Below, piece by piece: positions 53,010 through 60,540 of a DNA stretch of 64,000 nt. The notes under the pieces are model-generated. The model ran no database searches, was not told the origin of the DNA, and saw nothing but the letters and a program-made list of their open reading frames with translations. Position 1 is the stretch's first letter. Every line of letters begins with the position of its first letter. Origin of the DNA: Achromobacter xylosoxidans (GTDB lineage Bacteria > Pseudomonadota > Gammaproteobacteria > Burkholderiales > Burkholderiaceae_B); the NCBI RefSeq assembly GCF_001457475.1, contig NZ_LN831029.1:4154001-4218000 (forward strand), read 5' to 3'. Position numbers and translations under genes: made by a program.

Positions 53010-53547
53010 ACCGCGCTTCTATTGGGATACGGCGCCGCTGATCGCATGGATCACCGGCGAGAAGCGGGAAGATCCCGCAGAAATGGCAGGGTTGGCTGAA
53101 GTCCTCGATATGGTTGATCGAGGACGAGCCATAGTCATGATTTCCGTACTTTGGCGAGCTGAAATTCTCGACCTCAGACTGACGGCTGCTCAGAAAAAGC
53201 AGTTGGAGTTGGCCTTCGAAGGGCGATCAATCGTCGAACTGGAGGCGGGCAGCAAAGTTATGGCGCTCGCTGGCGAAATACGCAATTTCCACAAAGCAGC
53301 AGCGAAGAAGGGCGTCCTACAAAATGTCAGGGTTCCAGACGCCATCCATCTGGCAACGGCTGTCCATTATGAGGCTACTGAATTCCATACGTTCGATGGC
53401 GCTCGGCAAGGCGGTAACTCTGGCGGTCTAATCACTCTGGACGGTAACGTTGCTGGCCATCGACTGAAGATTTGCGCTCCCAAGGCGGAACAGCTTCAGT
53501 TTCAGTTTGCCGCCGCCGGGAACGAAGACTCCGATACAGAGGACTGA
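52996..53547 (+). CDS. PIN-domain nuclease
   Basis: 183 aa, VapC-like fold: first acid in RFYWDTAPLIAWI (D11), a second Glu in VLWRAEILDLRL, third in VPDAIHLATAVHYEAT and fourth in FHTFDGA. All four acidic positions are present, so it should be active on RNA. C-terminus is acidic. Overlaps the 268-aa gene; followed by a terminator. Confidence 0.85.
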   Translation: MATGKPRFYWDTAPLIAWITGEKREDPAEMAGLAEVLDMVDRGRAIVMISVLWRAEILDLRLTAAQKKQLELAFEGRSIVELEAGSKVMALAGEIRNFHKAAAKKGVLQNVRVPDAIHLATAVHYEATEFHTFDGARQGGNSGGLITLDGNVAGHRLKICAPKAEQLQFQFAAAGNEDSDTED

Positions 53548-53569
53548 GCAACCATCAGCCCTATCCCAG

Positions 53570-53590
53570 CCACCTCCGGGTGGATTTTTT
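53570..53590 (+). terminator. Terminator after PIN operon
   Basis: CCACC TCCG GGTGG followed by ATTTTTT. Confidence 0.8.
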
Positions 53591-53672
53591 GTTGCCCGAA
53601 GCCTGACTATCTCCAATTGATCATGACTATCCATGTACTAGGTGAACGGTAGCCTGGCTACAGGAGCATCAC

Positions 53673-53738
53673 ATGACCCGCATCATGATCTGGCTCTTAG
53701 TAGTGCTAGTGGCCCTCTGGGCCACGCCAGCCTACTGA
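53673..53738 (+). CDS. Hydrophobic 21-aa peptide
   Basis: MTRIMIWLLVVLVALWATPAY with AGGAG six bases upstream and a terminator directly after it: a compact, self-contained gene. A single membrane helix, the look of small toxic or regulatory membrane peptides. Function unknown. Confidence 0.6.
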   Translation: MTRIMIWLLVVLVALWATPAY

Positions 53739-53750
53739 GCGCCTTCCCCT

Positions 53751-53773
53751 AGCCCGCCCAGAGCGGGCTTTCT
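53751..53773 (+). terminator. Terminator after 21-aa peptide
   Basis: AGCCCGC CCAGA GCGGGCT TTCTC; perfect 7-bp stem. Confidence 0.65.
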
Positions 53774-53785
53774 CACGGCAGAATA

Positions 53786-53828
53786 AATAGCGGCACTATT
53801 GACAATAAAAATAACTAGTGGCACTATT
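53786..53828 (+). promoter_or_regulatory. Left operator (OL) and PL promoter
   Basis: AATAGCGGCACTATT (53786-53800) and ACTAGTGGCACTATT (53814-53828), clear copies of the sites beside cI. A consensus -35 TTGACA at 53799-53804 and ACTATT 18 bases on define a rightward promoter covered by both sites, the lambda PL arrangement. Confidence 0.75.
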
Positions 53829-53903
53829 CATTCGACAGCTGCACAGCCACTCGCAGAACGGCCTAGGCGGAAGCCAGCTTAGTAGAGGGTCAGCAGCCAG
53901 TTC

Positions 53904-53952
53904 CGCTCCTTAACAACCTGCCGCCGATGTTGCTCGCCCCACCTGTGGGGCG
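53904..53952 (+). promoter_or_regulatory. nut-like antitermination site
   Basis: CGCTCCTTAACA (53904-53915) matches the boxA consensus CGCTCTTTAACA at 11 of 12 bases. A perfect hairpin CGCCCCAC/GTGGGGCG follows at 53935-53952. It lies ~75 bp from PL, the expected place. No N-like gene was recognised. Confidence 0.6.
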
Positions 53953-54131
53953 TTCCCCGGCTCAATCGCACCTACGGGCATGGCCGTAGCTCTGCGCGGT
54001 GTCCCTACCGTATCCAGCCCGACATAGCGCGGTACACGGTCAACAGGGTGAGGCGTAGACGGCCAAGAGCAAAAACGGTCACGCCGGATGGAATGCCGGC
54101 AACCCGATTCCGCTGAAAAGCGGGTTTCGGC

Positions 54132-54166
54132 CAGCGCTGCGGGTCAGCGCTTACCGAAGCCACCCA
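54132..54166 (+). repeat. Hairpin element, copy 1
   Basis: AGCGCTG CGGGT CAGCGCT (54133-54151) followed by TACCGAAGCCACC. A close copy is at 55491-55529 and a more distant one at 58080-58150. The 237 bp between the nut-like site and 54190 otherwise holds only small inverted repeats (CCGGATGGAATGCCGG, AACCCG/CGGGTT). Confidence 0.5.
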
Positions 54167-54189
54167 GCGCTTAGGACTGGCCCATTGCC

Positions 54190-54594
54190 CTACGGACGCG
54201 GGGACTCATCCGTCGACAATTGCCATATGGAGCTGCCTGCTCGGCCAAGCTCGACGGAATATTTCTCGCACAACGAACGGACGGAAGCCTCGTCAAGCTC
54301 CTGACCTGTAAAGGAAATCGAACCGCCGCAGGTCAGGAACAGGTACAGCGCAGCCAGCTCTTCCAATCTCGATGATTCGGACTGCACATTGAATATTGCG
54401 CCATCTGCCTCGTTAACCTGGATCTCCACGCAGGGATCTTCGCTCTCACGATCTTTCACGTAGAGGTAGGTCCACGAGCGGCTGCTCACGGGAAACGAAT
54501 CACCGTCGGTATCGACATCCCGCCCAGGGCCATAAAGCAAGTCCAGAAAACACCTGAAGTCGGGTCGATCCCCGACAACGGTCACTGTGTACAT
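54190..54594 (-). CDS. Hypothetical protein, 134 aa
   Basis: Starts MYTVTVVGDRPDFRCFLDLL; includes LEELAALYLFLTCGGSISFT and acidic stretches. No membrane segment or known domain. Opposite to PL transcription, so it has its own promoter. Confidence 0.6.
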   Translation of the reverse strand: MYTVTVVGDRPDFRCFLDLLYGPGRDVDTDGDSFPVSSRSWTYLYVKDRESEDPCVEIQVNEADGAIFNVQSESSRLEELAALYLFLTCGGSISFTGQELDEASVRSLCEKYSVELGRAGSSIWQLSTDESPRP

Positions 54595-54744
54595 GCGTTC
54601 CTCACGATCTAGCTTGTTTGCCCGCGTAGTGTGGAAAATGGGCAGTCATCATTGCCAGCGAATGTCATCGCTAATTGAATAACTGCGCCCTATGGTGCCC
54701 TCTACCTCCACTCATACGCGCTCCAGTGCGCCATTGTTTCATTC

Positions 54745-55158
54745 TCAACTGCCCGGCTCACGCCTCACGGCGTATTGGCGCTGAACCCGCCGCGTGCCCA
54801 GCGCCAGCGTAGTGCCGACAATGGCACCGACGGATAGCCCGTGAAATAGCACAACCACGCCATAGAGCCTTGCAAATGCAAGGCCCACTAGGCCGCCACA
54901 GACCAACCCGCTGATTATCAGCCGCGGGAGCGTGTTCACGGCCTTCCCAGTCCAATAAACCCATAGTCCGAAGACAACGACGGCCAGAGGGAGATAAATG
55001 AAAGCGGTGACAAATGTCATGAAAAGCGCAGAAAGCCATGGCTCCGTACCCGGCTGCTTGTCCCAATACCACATCAGCGAGTAGCCCACCCAGACGATAT
55101 AGCTGGAAAACGGAGCCAGCAAAAAGACAAGTATCGCTCTAGCGAAGTCAGTAGACAT
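54745..55158 (-). CDS. Membrane protein, 137 aa
   Basis: Four hydrophobic segments: AILVFLLAPFSSYIVWVGYS, LSALFMTFVTAFIYLPLAVV, LPRLIISGLVCGGLVGLAFA, and the LFHGLSVGAIVGTTLAL region. Basic tail. Lysogenic conversion or exclusion is possible; no family recognised. Confidence 0.65.
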   Translation of the reverse strand: MSTDFARAILVFLLAPFSSYIVWVGYSLMWYWDKQPGTEPWLSALFMTFVTAFIYLPLAVVVFGLWVYWTGKAVNTLPRLIISGLVCGGLVGLAFARLYGVVVLFHGLSVGAIVGTTLALGTRRVQRQYAVRREPGS

Positions 55159-55353
55159 ATCGGTCTCCTTGGCGTATCGCTCAATCTTTCCGGGCCAGCT
55201 TAGGTTAAATCAGAAACGCAGGCCGGGCACATTCGAGATCCACCAGCCACATGTCGACCCTCAAGAAAGTCGGCCCAGATATCAGTTCCAGCTCATGCCC
55301 CGCGTGCGAGGTATCGGCAGGCGCTGTTGCCTGATCCCCTTGGAGACTTCCCC

Positions 55354-55428
55354 ATGCTCGCCGCCTTCATACGGTTCCTGGAAGAACTGATCGACGTTGC
55401 CAACTTCGGCCGCGACCTCAGCAAGTAG
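55354..55428 (+). CDS. 24-aa peptide, copy 1
   Basis: MLAAFIRFLEELIDVANFGR then DLSK, with TTGGAG upstream. Nineteen or more of 24 residues match the peptide at 57948 (differences conservative: L/F, F/L, V/I, L/F). Conservation of protein rather than only DNA, plus a ribosome binding site in both, supports translation. Predicted amphipathic helix. Confidence 0.7.
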   Translation: MLAAFIRFLEELIDVANFGRDLSK

Positions 55429-55490
55429 CACCGAAAGCCATGCCCAGCACGTCGGAGCGGCGCCGGGAAGCCGGCCAGTGTGGATTTCGT

Positions 55491-55529
55491 CCAGAGCTGC
55501 GGGTTAGCGCTTACCGAAGCATCACCACC
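55491..55529 (+). repeat. Hairpin element, copy 2
   Basis: GAGCTGCGGGTTAGCGCTTACCGAAGCATCACCACC, related to 54132-54166. Follows the 24-aa gene as a unit. Confidence 0.5.
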
Positions 55530-55539
55530 CGACCAATCT

Positions 55540-55803
55540 CTACGGCTCACCCGTAAAGTGAGTCTGCAATTGGCCTCTCAACTGCCTAAGGGCCGCTCGT
55601 CGTGCGCGGTCTTCCGGCTCAATATGTGGATGCGGATTGATGGCTACGGTCCGTTGGAACCCCTCGAAGCCTTCAGGCAATTGCTCTAGTTCCTTCTCCA
55701 CCCAAGCCAATAGGCGGGCCTGCTCATCGGGCCGACTGCCCACCAAGAATCTAAGCGCGTCGGTGTAGGCGCGGATATAAGAGTCTGCGTCATGAATGTT
55801 CAT
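55540..55803 (-). CDS. Hypothetical protein, 87 aa
   Basis: Starts MNIHDADSYIRAYTDALRFL; helical, LLAWVEKELEQLPEGFEGFQ and DRARRAALRQLRGQLQTHFT. No family recognised. Opposite to the peptide genes. Confidence 0.6.
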   Translation of the reverse strand: MNIHDADSYIRAYTDALRFLVGSRPDEQARLLAWVEKELEQLPEGFEGFQRTVAINPHPHIEPEDRARRAALRQLRGQLQTHFTGEP

Positions 55804-56021
55804 CGCTCCTCCCGGTGAATGAGTCAAGCGCAAACCCTATCACCCACCAAAAGGTCATGAAAACACCATCCTGGCCCAGTGCCTAAGCACTAGACGGCAG
55901 TGTTGGAATTGCGCCCGATGTGACCTTTAGAAACGCTGCCTCGCCATTCGGTGGGAACGCCAGATGCTGAGTCCCGCCAGCCTGCCGCACTCGCGGGACG
56001 GCGGACCGACTGGAGATCACA

Positions 56022-56543
56022 ATGGAACGAGATAACTCGCAAGCGAACGAACACTTGTTGGACTGGCTCAGAGACGCGCACGCCATGGAGGAGCAAGCGG
56101 AAACCATGCTGAACAGCATGCTTTCGCGCATCGAGAGCTACCCAGACCTTCGCCAACGCATCCAGCAACACGTTGAAGAGACACGCGAACAGCAGCGTCT
56201 GGTGCGCCAGTGCATTGAGCGCCGCGGTGGCGATACATCGCTGCTCAAAGACTTGACGGGCAAGGCCATGGCGACTTTTCAAGGATTCGCCGGCGTATTT
56301 GCCTCTGATGAAGTAGTCAAAGGCGCGATGTTCAGCTTCGCCTTCGAAAACCTGGAGATTGCGGCCTACAGCCAGCTCAAGGAAGCGGCCGAATTCGTCG
56401 GTGACACCGAGACCGCGGCAGTCTGCGAACGCATTCTGGCCGAAGAACGGGCCATGGCCCAGTGGCTCGAACACAATTCTCCCGCCCTGGTGCGACATTT
56501 TCTGGCCCGCGCCAATGATCCAGACGCATTGGCAAAGCGCTAA
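56022..56543 (+). CDS. DUF892 ferritin-like protein (YciF type)
   Basis: 173 aa four-helix ferritin-like protein: LLDWLRDAHAMEEQAETMLN with the first Glu/His ligands, VEETREQQRLVRQCIERRGG, GAMFSFAFENLEIAAYSQLK and ILAEERAMAQWLEHNSPALV. YciF homologues are stress proteins encoded with a manganese catalase (yciGFE-katN in Salmonella); here a catalase gene is 400 bp away. Confidence 0.85.
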   Translation: MERDNSQANEHLLDWLRDAHAMEEQAETMLNSMLSRIESYPDLRQRIQQHVEETREQQRLVRQCIERRGGDTSLLKDLTGKAMATFQGFAGVFASDEVVKGAMFSFAFENLEIAAYSQLKEAAEFVGDTETAAVCERILAEERAMAQWLEHNSPALVRHFLARANDPDALAKR

Positions 56544-56569
56544 TTTTCACCCCACCGATGGAGGCCAGC

Positions 56570-56749
56570 ATGCCGTCCCCCGTGCCGATGCCTAGCGATC
56601 TAAACCCTGGCGATGAGGCCGCCCCTGGGACGCCCGGCACGGGCGACGTACCATGTCCCGCGTGTCAGGGCAGCGGCAATATCGATCGGAAACCCTGCCC
56701 TAACTGTGGCGGAACCGGCAAGGTCGTGCGGGGTATCGGCGGCGCATGA
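56570..56749 (+). CDS. DnaJ-type zinc-finger peptide, 59 aa
   Basis: Two CxxCxGxG repeats: CPACQGSGNI and CPNCGGTGKV. GGAGG precedes the ATG at 56570. Single zinc site of the DnaJ cysteine-rich type; a small stand-alone version whose role is unknown. Confidence 0.7.
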   Translation: MPSPVPMPSDLNPGDEAAPGTPGTGDVPCPACQGSGNIDRKPCPNCGGTGKVVRGIGGA

Positions 56750-56789
56750 CGACCTGGACTACCAGGGCGGAAACATCAGGAGTAGCCCG

Positions 56790-56861
56790 ATGAGTAGAAG
56801 GGCCACCAATAGCCACATCATGAATTTTCTGTTTTTCATGGCGAACTCCAAGAGTCGCTAG
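56790..56861 (+). CDS. 23-aa peptide
   Basis: MSRRATNSHIMNFLFFMANS then KSR, AGGAG seven bases upstream. Short hydrophobic centre flanked by basic residues. Confidence 0.45.
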   Translation: MSRRATNSHIMNFLFFMANSKSR

Positions 56862-56945
56862 GCGGATCATGGCGCAGGCGCCGTACCCTTCCAGCTTCGC
56901 AGCTTGGGGCACCGCGCCTGCCGTGCGCAGCAGTGACAGATCTAA

Positions 56946-57836
56946 TTATTCCTCGCGGCGATCCGTCACCACGCTGCCGTCGCCAAGTTCGGTCCCGGTC
57001 ACCGGGTCGGCAGCAGGATCCGACGCGGTACGGGCGACCATGGCTTGCAACGCCAACGTTTCATCCTCGGTAAGACCTACCGATGCCAGGCCGTCTCCGT
57101 CGATCGCGCATTGCGCATCGCGCTCAGAAACGTAGGTGAAGTTCTCGTCGCTGTTCCACGATCCACGCATATCGCCCTCGCCCTGCGACATATTGAAGTA
57201 GACGTTCGCAAAGCTGGGGTCGCCTGGCAGCTTTCCGGGCGGGAAATTCGGTTCCATCGAATACAGCGCCTTCTCGAAAGAACGCTGATGCGACACTTCA
57301 CGCGTCATGAGAAAGCCCAGCGCTTCTTTGACGCCCGGATCGTCAGTGGCGTTGATAAGCCGTTCATAGATGATCTTGGCCCGCGCCTCGGCGGCGATGT
57401 TCGAACGCAGATCCGCAGAAGGGTCGCCGATGGTATCGATATAGCCGGCATTCCACAGCTGGCCGCCGGAGTTGACTAGGGCCGGCCCGCCGCCGAACAA
57501 CACCTGCGTCACGTGCGAATCATTGCCCGGCCCGTTCAGGCGGCGATAGATCTCGGCTTCGGATTCGGTAGCCTCGGCCAGTACGCCCTTCGCGCCCTTG
57601 TTGAGCATGGCCACCAACGTACCGATAACTTCCAGGTGGCTCAGTTCCTCGGTCGCGATATCAAGCAGCATGTCTTTTCGTCCCGGGTCGTCCTCCGCCA
57701 GCGCCTGAGTGAAGTAACGACAGGCAGCTGCCAATTCCCCTTGAGGCCCCCCGAACTGCTCCAACAGGTTGGCCAGCCCTGGGTTGGTCTGCGCGACGCG
57801 CACGGTGTACTGCAAGCGTTTGTTGTGAGCAAACAT
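56946..57836 (-). CDS. Manganese catalase
   Basis: 296 aa, normal family length. Di-Mn ligands visible: IATEELSHLEVIGTLVA (ExxH), SNIAAEARAKIIYERLI and MTREVSHQRSFEKALY (ExxH). Breaks down hydrogen peroxide in the cytoplasm, without haem. ATG at 57836 with GGGAG seven bases upstream. The C-terminal 60 residues, after GSWNSDENFTYV, are variable. Divergent from the second 24-aa gene. Related in role to KatN of the yciGFE-katN group. Confidence 0.93.
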   Translation of the reverse strand: MFAHNKRLQYTVRVAQTNPGLANLLEQFGGPQGELAAACRYFTQALAEDDPGRKDMLLDIATEELSHLEVIGTLVAMLNKGAKGVLAEATESEAEIYRRLNGPGNDSHVTQVLFGGGPALVNSGGQLWNAGYIDTIGDPSADLRSNIAAEARAKIIYERLINATDDPGVKEALGFLMTREVSHQRSFEKALYSMEPNFPPGKLPGDPSFANVYFNMSQGEGDMRGSWNSDENFTYVSERDAQCAIDGDGLASVGLTEDETLALQAMVARTASDPAADPVTGTELGDGSVVTDRREE

Positions 57837-57947
57837 GGTCATCTCCCGATTTCCCGTCCTCCATTGGCCGGGTCGGAACGCTGGAAGCAATTGCCGTGCC
57901 GCAACGTAAGACTTGCCCCCTTTCTTAACAACATATGGAGCCCGACC

Positions 57948-58022
57948 ATGTTCGCCGCGCTTATCCGCTTCCTGGAAGAATTGATCGATATTGCCAACTT
58001 CGGCCGCGACTTCAGCAAGTAA
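57948..58022 (+). CDS. 24-aa peptide, copy 2
   Basis: MFAALIRFLEELIDIANFGR then DFSK, GGAG upstream. Paralogue of 55354-55428. The ~35 bp after the stop are also similar (CACCG-AAGCC-TGCCC-GCACG-CGG-GCGGC). Confidence 0.7.
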   Translation: MFAALIRFLEELIDIANFGRDFSK

Positions 58023-58052
58023 CACCGCAAGCCTTGCCCTGCACGCCGGGGC

Positions 58053-58141
58053 GGCTTCGGAGAGCGGGCCGCACCGCCACGTCACCGGCGCTGAAAGTGA
58101 CTTTCTGAAGTTACTGGGCCTCTGACCCGCTCCCCGAAGCC
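58053..58141 (+). other. Structured element after the second peptide gene
   Basis: GGCTTCGGAGAGCGGG (58053-58068) pairs with CCCGCTCCCCGAAGCC (58126-58141), 15 of 16 bases; nested inside is AGTGACTT/AAGTTACT (58096-58115). Likely folds as RNA in the left transcript. It ends in CGAAGCCTCACCACC, the tail of the hairpin elements at 54132 and 55491. Confidence 0.55.
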
Positions 58142-58169
58142 TCACCACCGCGCATCCGCGCAAATCCCC

Positions 58170-58298
58170 ATGACCTACATCGAAACCCTCGCCTGGGGCC
58201 TGGGCCTGTTCGCGTTCGCGCGGCTGGTGCTGGCGCCCCTCGGCGACTACCTCTCACGCCGCTACGTCGCGGCCGATCCCTGGAGCGCCACCCAATGA
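58170..58298 (+). CDS. Small membrane protein, 42 aa
   Basis: One membrane helix (IETLAWGLGLFAFARLVLAP), then LSRRYVAADP. Stop overlaps the next start (ATGA). Part of the left operon. Confidence 0.6.
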   Translation: MTYIETLAWGLGLFAFARLVLAPLGDYLSRRYVAADPWSATQ

Positions 58299-58528
58299 AT
58301 ACGATCAGCGCAAGCGCGCCCCCGGCACGCATCCGCCCCCTGCGCATCGCCGCCAAGGCCGCCCGCACGCTGGGCGACTTCGTCGCACGCCGTGACCACG
58401 CCGGCAAAGGCAACTGGAGCCGGGATGCGGATATCCCTTGGTGGGCGTGGCCTGCCGCCGCCGGCCTGGCCGCGTTCTTCTTCTTTGGCCCGCAGGCGCT
58501 GGGCTGGATCCTGCGTAGCGTCTTATGA
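58295..58528 (+). CDS. Small membrane protein, 77 aa
   Basis: Basic N-terminus (PLRIAAKAARTLGDFVARRD) and C-terminal membrane helix (WPAAAGLAAFFFFGPQALGW). Overlaps both neighbours by 4 nt. Confidence 0.65.
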   Translation: MNTISASAPPARIRPLRIAAKAARTLGDFVARRDHAGKGNWSRDADIPWWAWPAAAGLAAFFFFGPQALGWILRSVL

Positions 58529-58782
58529 ACGGAATTGACTTCATCCTGCGCGACCGCGCTGGGTGGATTCCGCCCGTGCCCTTGCCTCGCCGCCGGCTAC
58601 GCTGGGAAGACCCCAAGGCCGAGCCTATACAGCCCGAGGAAATCGCATTTATCCAGGGCGCGCGCGGGCGACTGACCACTTACAACCTGGCCGAATGCTA
58701 CGGCGTGTCGCCGCAGACCATCTGCAACATATGGCGAAAAGGCAAAGTCGCGAAACCAGCTATTGCAGACGGGCCAAGGTGA
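58525..58782 (+). CDS. Helix-turn-helix protein, 85 aa
   Basis: C-terminal HTH: GRLTTYNLAECYGVSPQTIC then NIWRKGKV. Probable left-operon regulator or DNA-binding accessory protein. Convergent with the gene at 58760, overlapping 23 bp. Confidence 0.7.
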   Translation: MNGIDFILRDRAGWIPPVPLPRRRLRWEDPKAEPIQPEEIAFIQGARGRLTTYNLAECYGVSPQTICNIWRKGKVAKPAIADGPR

Positions 58783-59434
58783 CTGGCGAATTTGTGCCGT
58801 CGTACTTTGCTGTCAGCCGCCTTATCTCCTCCACGTCGCGGCGTGCCCTATCTCGATACTCTAGAACGGCATCCGCGGCGCTTTTCAACCGGCGCACACT
58901 TTCCGCCTCCGTAGCCGCGCGATCGCCCGCAGTGTCCTCCAAGATTTGAACTACGTGGGCGGCGCAATTACGGATGTTCAGCACGGGCAGACCGATATAC
59001 GCCTGCGGCACCTGATGGAGAGGAATCTCGCTTAGGGCTGACACAGCAACTTTGAGCGGGGCGACGCGTGTTTTCGAATATCCAGTCATTTGATTCGGCA
59101 TGATCTCACCGCTCAAATGAACAGCCGTCTTGTCAAGAGTCGCAAACAACTGCTCGACAAAAACCGCAACTGCCTGAAGCTGCTCTTTCCGGGCTTCCGC
59201 ACCCGACTTCTGTTCCGCATCGCGCCGCTCTTGCTCCACGCGCTGCGCCTCACGGACCTGCCCGCGGGCAATCCACCCGGCACCCGCAATAGCTGCCACT
59301 GAGCCAAATGCCTGCATCCAGGCGGCCCAGTCCTCGGATTTTTCCGGGTAATGCAATGCAAAGGCTACGCACAGGCCGATAACGCCCAGCGCCGTCAAAG
59401 CTTCACCGCACGAAACAGACTTTCGCTCTTCCAT
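58760..59434 (-). CDS. Two-helix membrane protein with W-Q-GS motif, 224 aa
   Basis: First segment EALTALGVIGLCVAFALHYP, then WAAWMQAFGSVAAIAGAGWI, then a long charged helix (VREAQRVEQERRDAEQKSGA) and a helical C-terminal domain. AAGGAG eight bases before the ATG at 59434. Same architecture and motif as 16004 and 62483. Lies against the direction of the left operon. Confidence 0.7.
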   Translation of the reverse strand: MEERKSVSCGEALTALGVIGLCVAFALHYPEKSEDWAAWMQAFGSVAAIAGAGWIARGQVREAQRVEQERRDAEQKSGAEARKEQLQAVAVFVEQLFATLDKTAVHLSGEIMPNQMTGYSKTRVAPLKVAVSALSEIPLHQVPQAYIGLPVLNIRNCAAHVVQILEDTAGDRAATEAESVRRLKSAADAVLEYRDRARRDVEEIRRLTAKYDGTNSPVTLARLQ

Positions 59435-59542
59435 GATGCGTCTCCTTTGGCTGCGCATCGTATCCCAACCCTCCCAAGGTGTCAGCCGCCCCGCCAGGCA
59501 GGCCAGCCCGCTTTTGTCCACTCACATCAATCTGAACAGACC

Positions 59543-60337
59543 ATGGCAAAAAAATCGAAAGACGTTTATGGCGCTGAAGGCCAAAGCAACCTGCTCAACT
59601 TCGACCCCGCCAAACTGACCCTCGTCACCGACGAAAACAGCCCGCTCTACGACGCGCGTGTACATCTGCCTGTGGACGAAGCGCTCGCCCGCAATATCGA
59701 CTACCAGGGCGTGCTGGAACCCATCGCCGTATCCAAGAACCCCGAGACAGGCGAAACCGAGGTGGTATTCGGGCGCCAGCGCGTCAAGGCGGCCCGACTC
59801 GCCAACGAATGGCGGCGCCACCGCGGCGAGCCCGAGAGACAGATTCCGGCTGTTGTGTACGCCGGCAAGCGGCAATCGGCTCTGGACGCCATCGCCAGCG
59901 AGAACGAGGCCCGCACAGCCGACAGTCCGCTCGGCCGCGCCGAGAAGATGCGCCGGCACCTTGCCCTCGGGAGAGGCGAAGACCAGATCGCTGTGATCTA
60001 CAACTGCTCCGTCGCTACGGTGCGCGACACGCTCGCACTGCTGGACAGCCCCAAGGTCGTGCAGAACGCCGTCGAGGCGGGCCAGATCACCCTCACGCAC
60101 GCCAAGGCACTTGCCAAGCTGCCTGTCGCCGAGCAACGCACGAAGGTCGCCGAGCTGGTCCAGGCCGGCCAGGGCGTCAAGGCGCACGAACGCAGCCGCA
60201 AGCAGGCCGCCGTCATGGGCGAGCGCCCCCGCGTGAAATCCCGGAAGCAGATCCAGGCCGCCTTGGAAGCCTCCCAGGGTGACTACGCCGCCGCCCTGCG
60301 CTGGGTGCTGGGCGAAGAGGAAGGGGCTGCAGCGTGA
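59543..60337 (+). CDS. ParB-like protein
   Basis: 264 aa. N-terminal ParB/Srx domain: DYQGVLEPIAVSKNPETGET then VVFGRQRVKAARLANEW, the latter the GRQR phosphate-binding motif. Central HTH (GRGEDQIAVIYNCSVATVRD). Ends in a helical region. No ParA neighbour is seen in the window, so this is probably a stand-alone regulator of the left operon or a CTP-binding DNA clamp rather than a partition protein. Confidence 0.8.
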   Translation: MAKKSKDVYGAEGQSNLLNFDPAKLTLVTDENSPLYDARVHLPVDEALARNIDYQGVLEPIAVSKNPETGETEVVFGRQRVKAARLANEWRRHRGEPERQIPAVVYAGKRQSALDAIASENEARTADSPLGRAEKMRRHLALGRGEDQIAVIYNCSVATVRDTLALLDSPKVVQNAVEAGQITLTHAKALAKLPVAEQRTKVAELVQAGQGVKAHERSRKQAAVMGERPRVKSRKQIQAALEASQGDYAAALRWVLGEEEGAAA

Positions 60338-60540
60338 TCAAGCTCACCGACTCCAGAGGCGCCGCCGTCTACTTGGCCGCCGACGCCATCGCCAGCATTC
60401 AGCAAGCCGGTGCCAGCAGCGCCTGGCACGGCATCCGCGCTTACGTCCGCACCTTCTGCGGCAAGACCTACGAAGTGCAGCAGGACGCCAGCGAAATCAA
60501 CGCCGCGGTGGACGCGGCCCAGCAACGGAGCGAAGCATGA
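60334..60540 (+). CDS. Hypothetical protein, 68 aa
   Basis: GTG start overlapping the ParB stop by 4 nt. MIKLTDSRGAAVYLAADAIA looks like a small beta-barrel-type fold (FlbD-like: residues for 'I..L....V.I....I..I'). Function unknown. Confidence 0.6.
   Translation: MIKLTDSRGAAVYLAADAIASIQQAGASSAWHGIRAYVRTFCGKTYEVQQDASEINAAVDAAQQRSEA

Noticed and set aside
59522..60187. 221-aa minus-strand frame over the ParB-like gene
   Set aside because: Shadow; the plus strand has the ParB motifs and operon overlaps.
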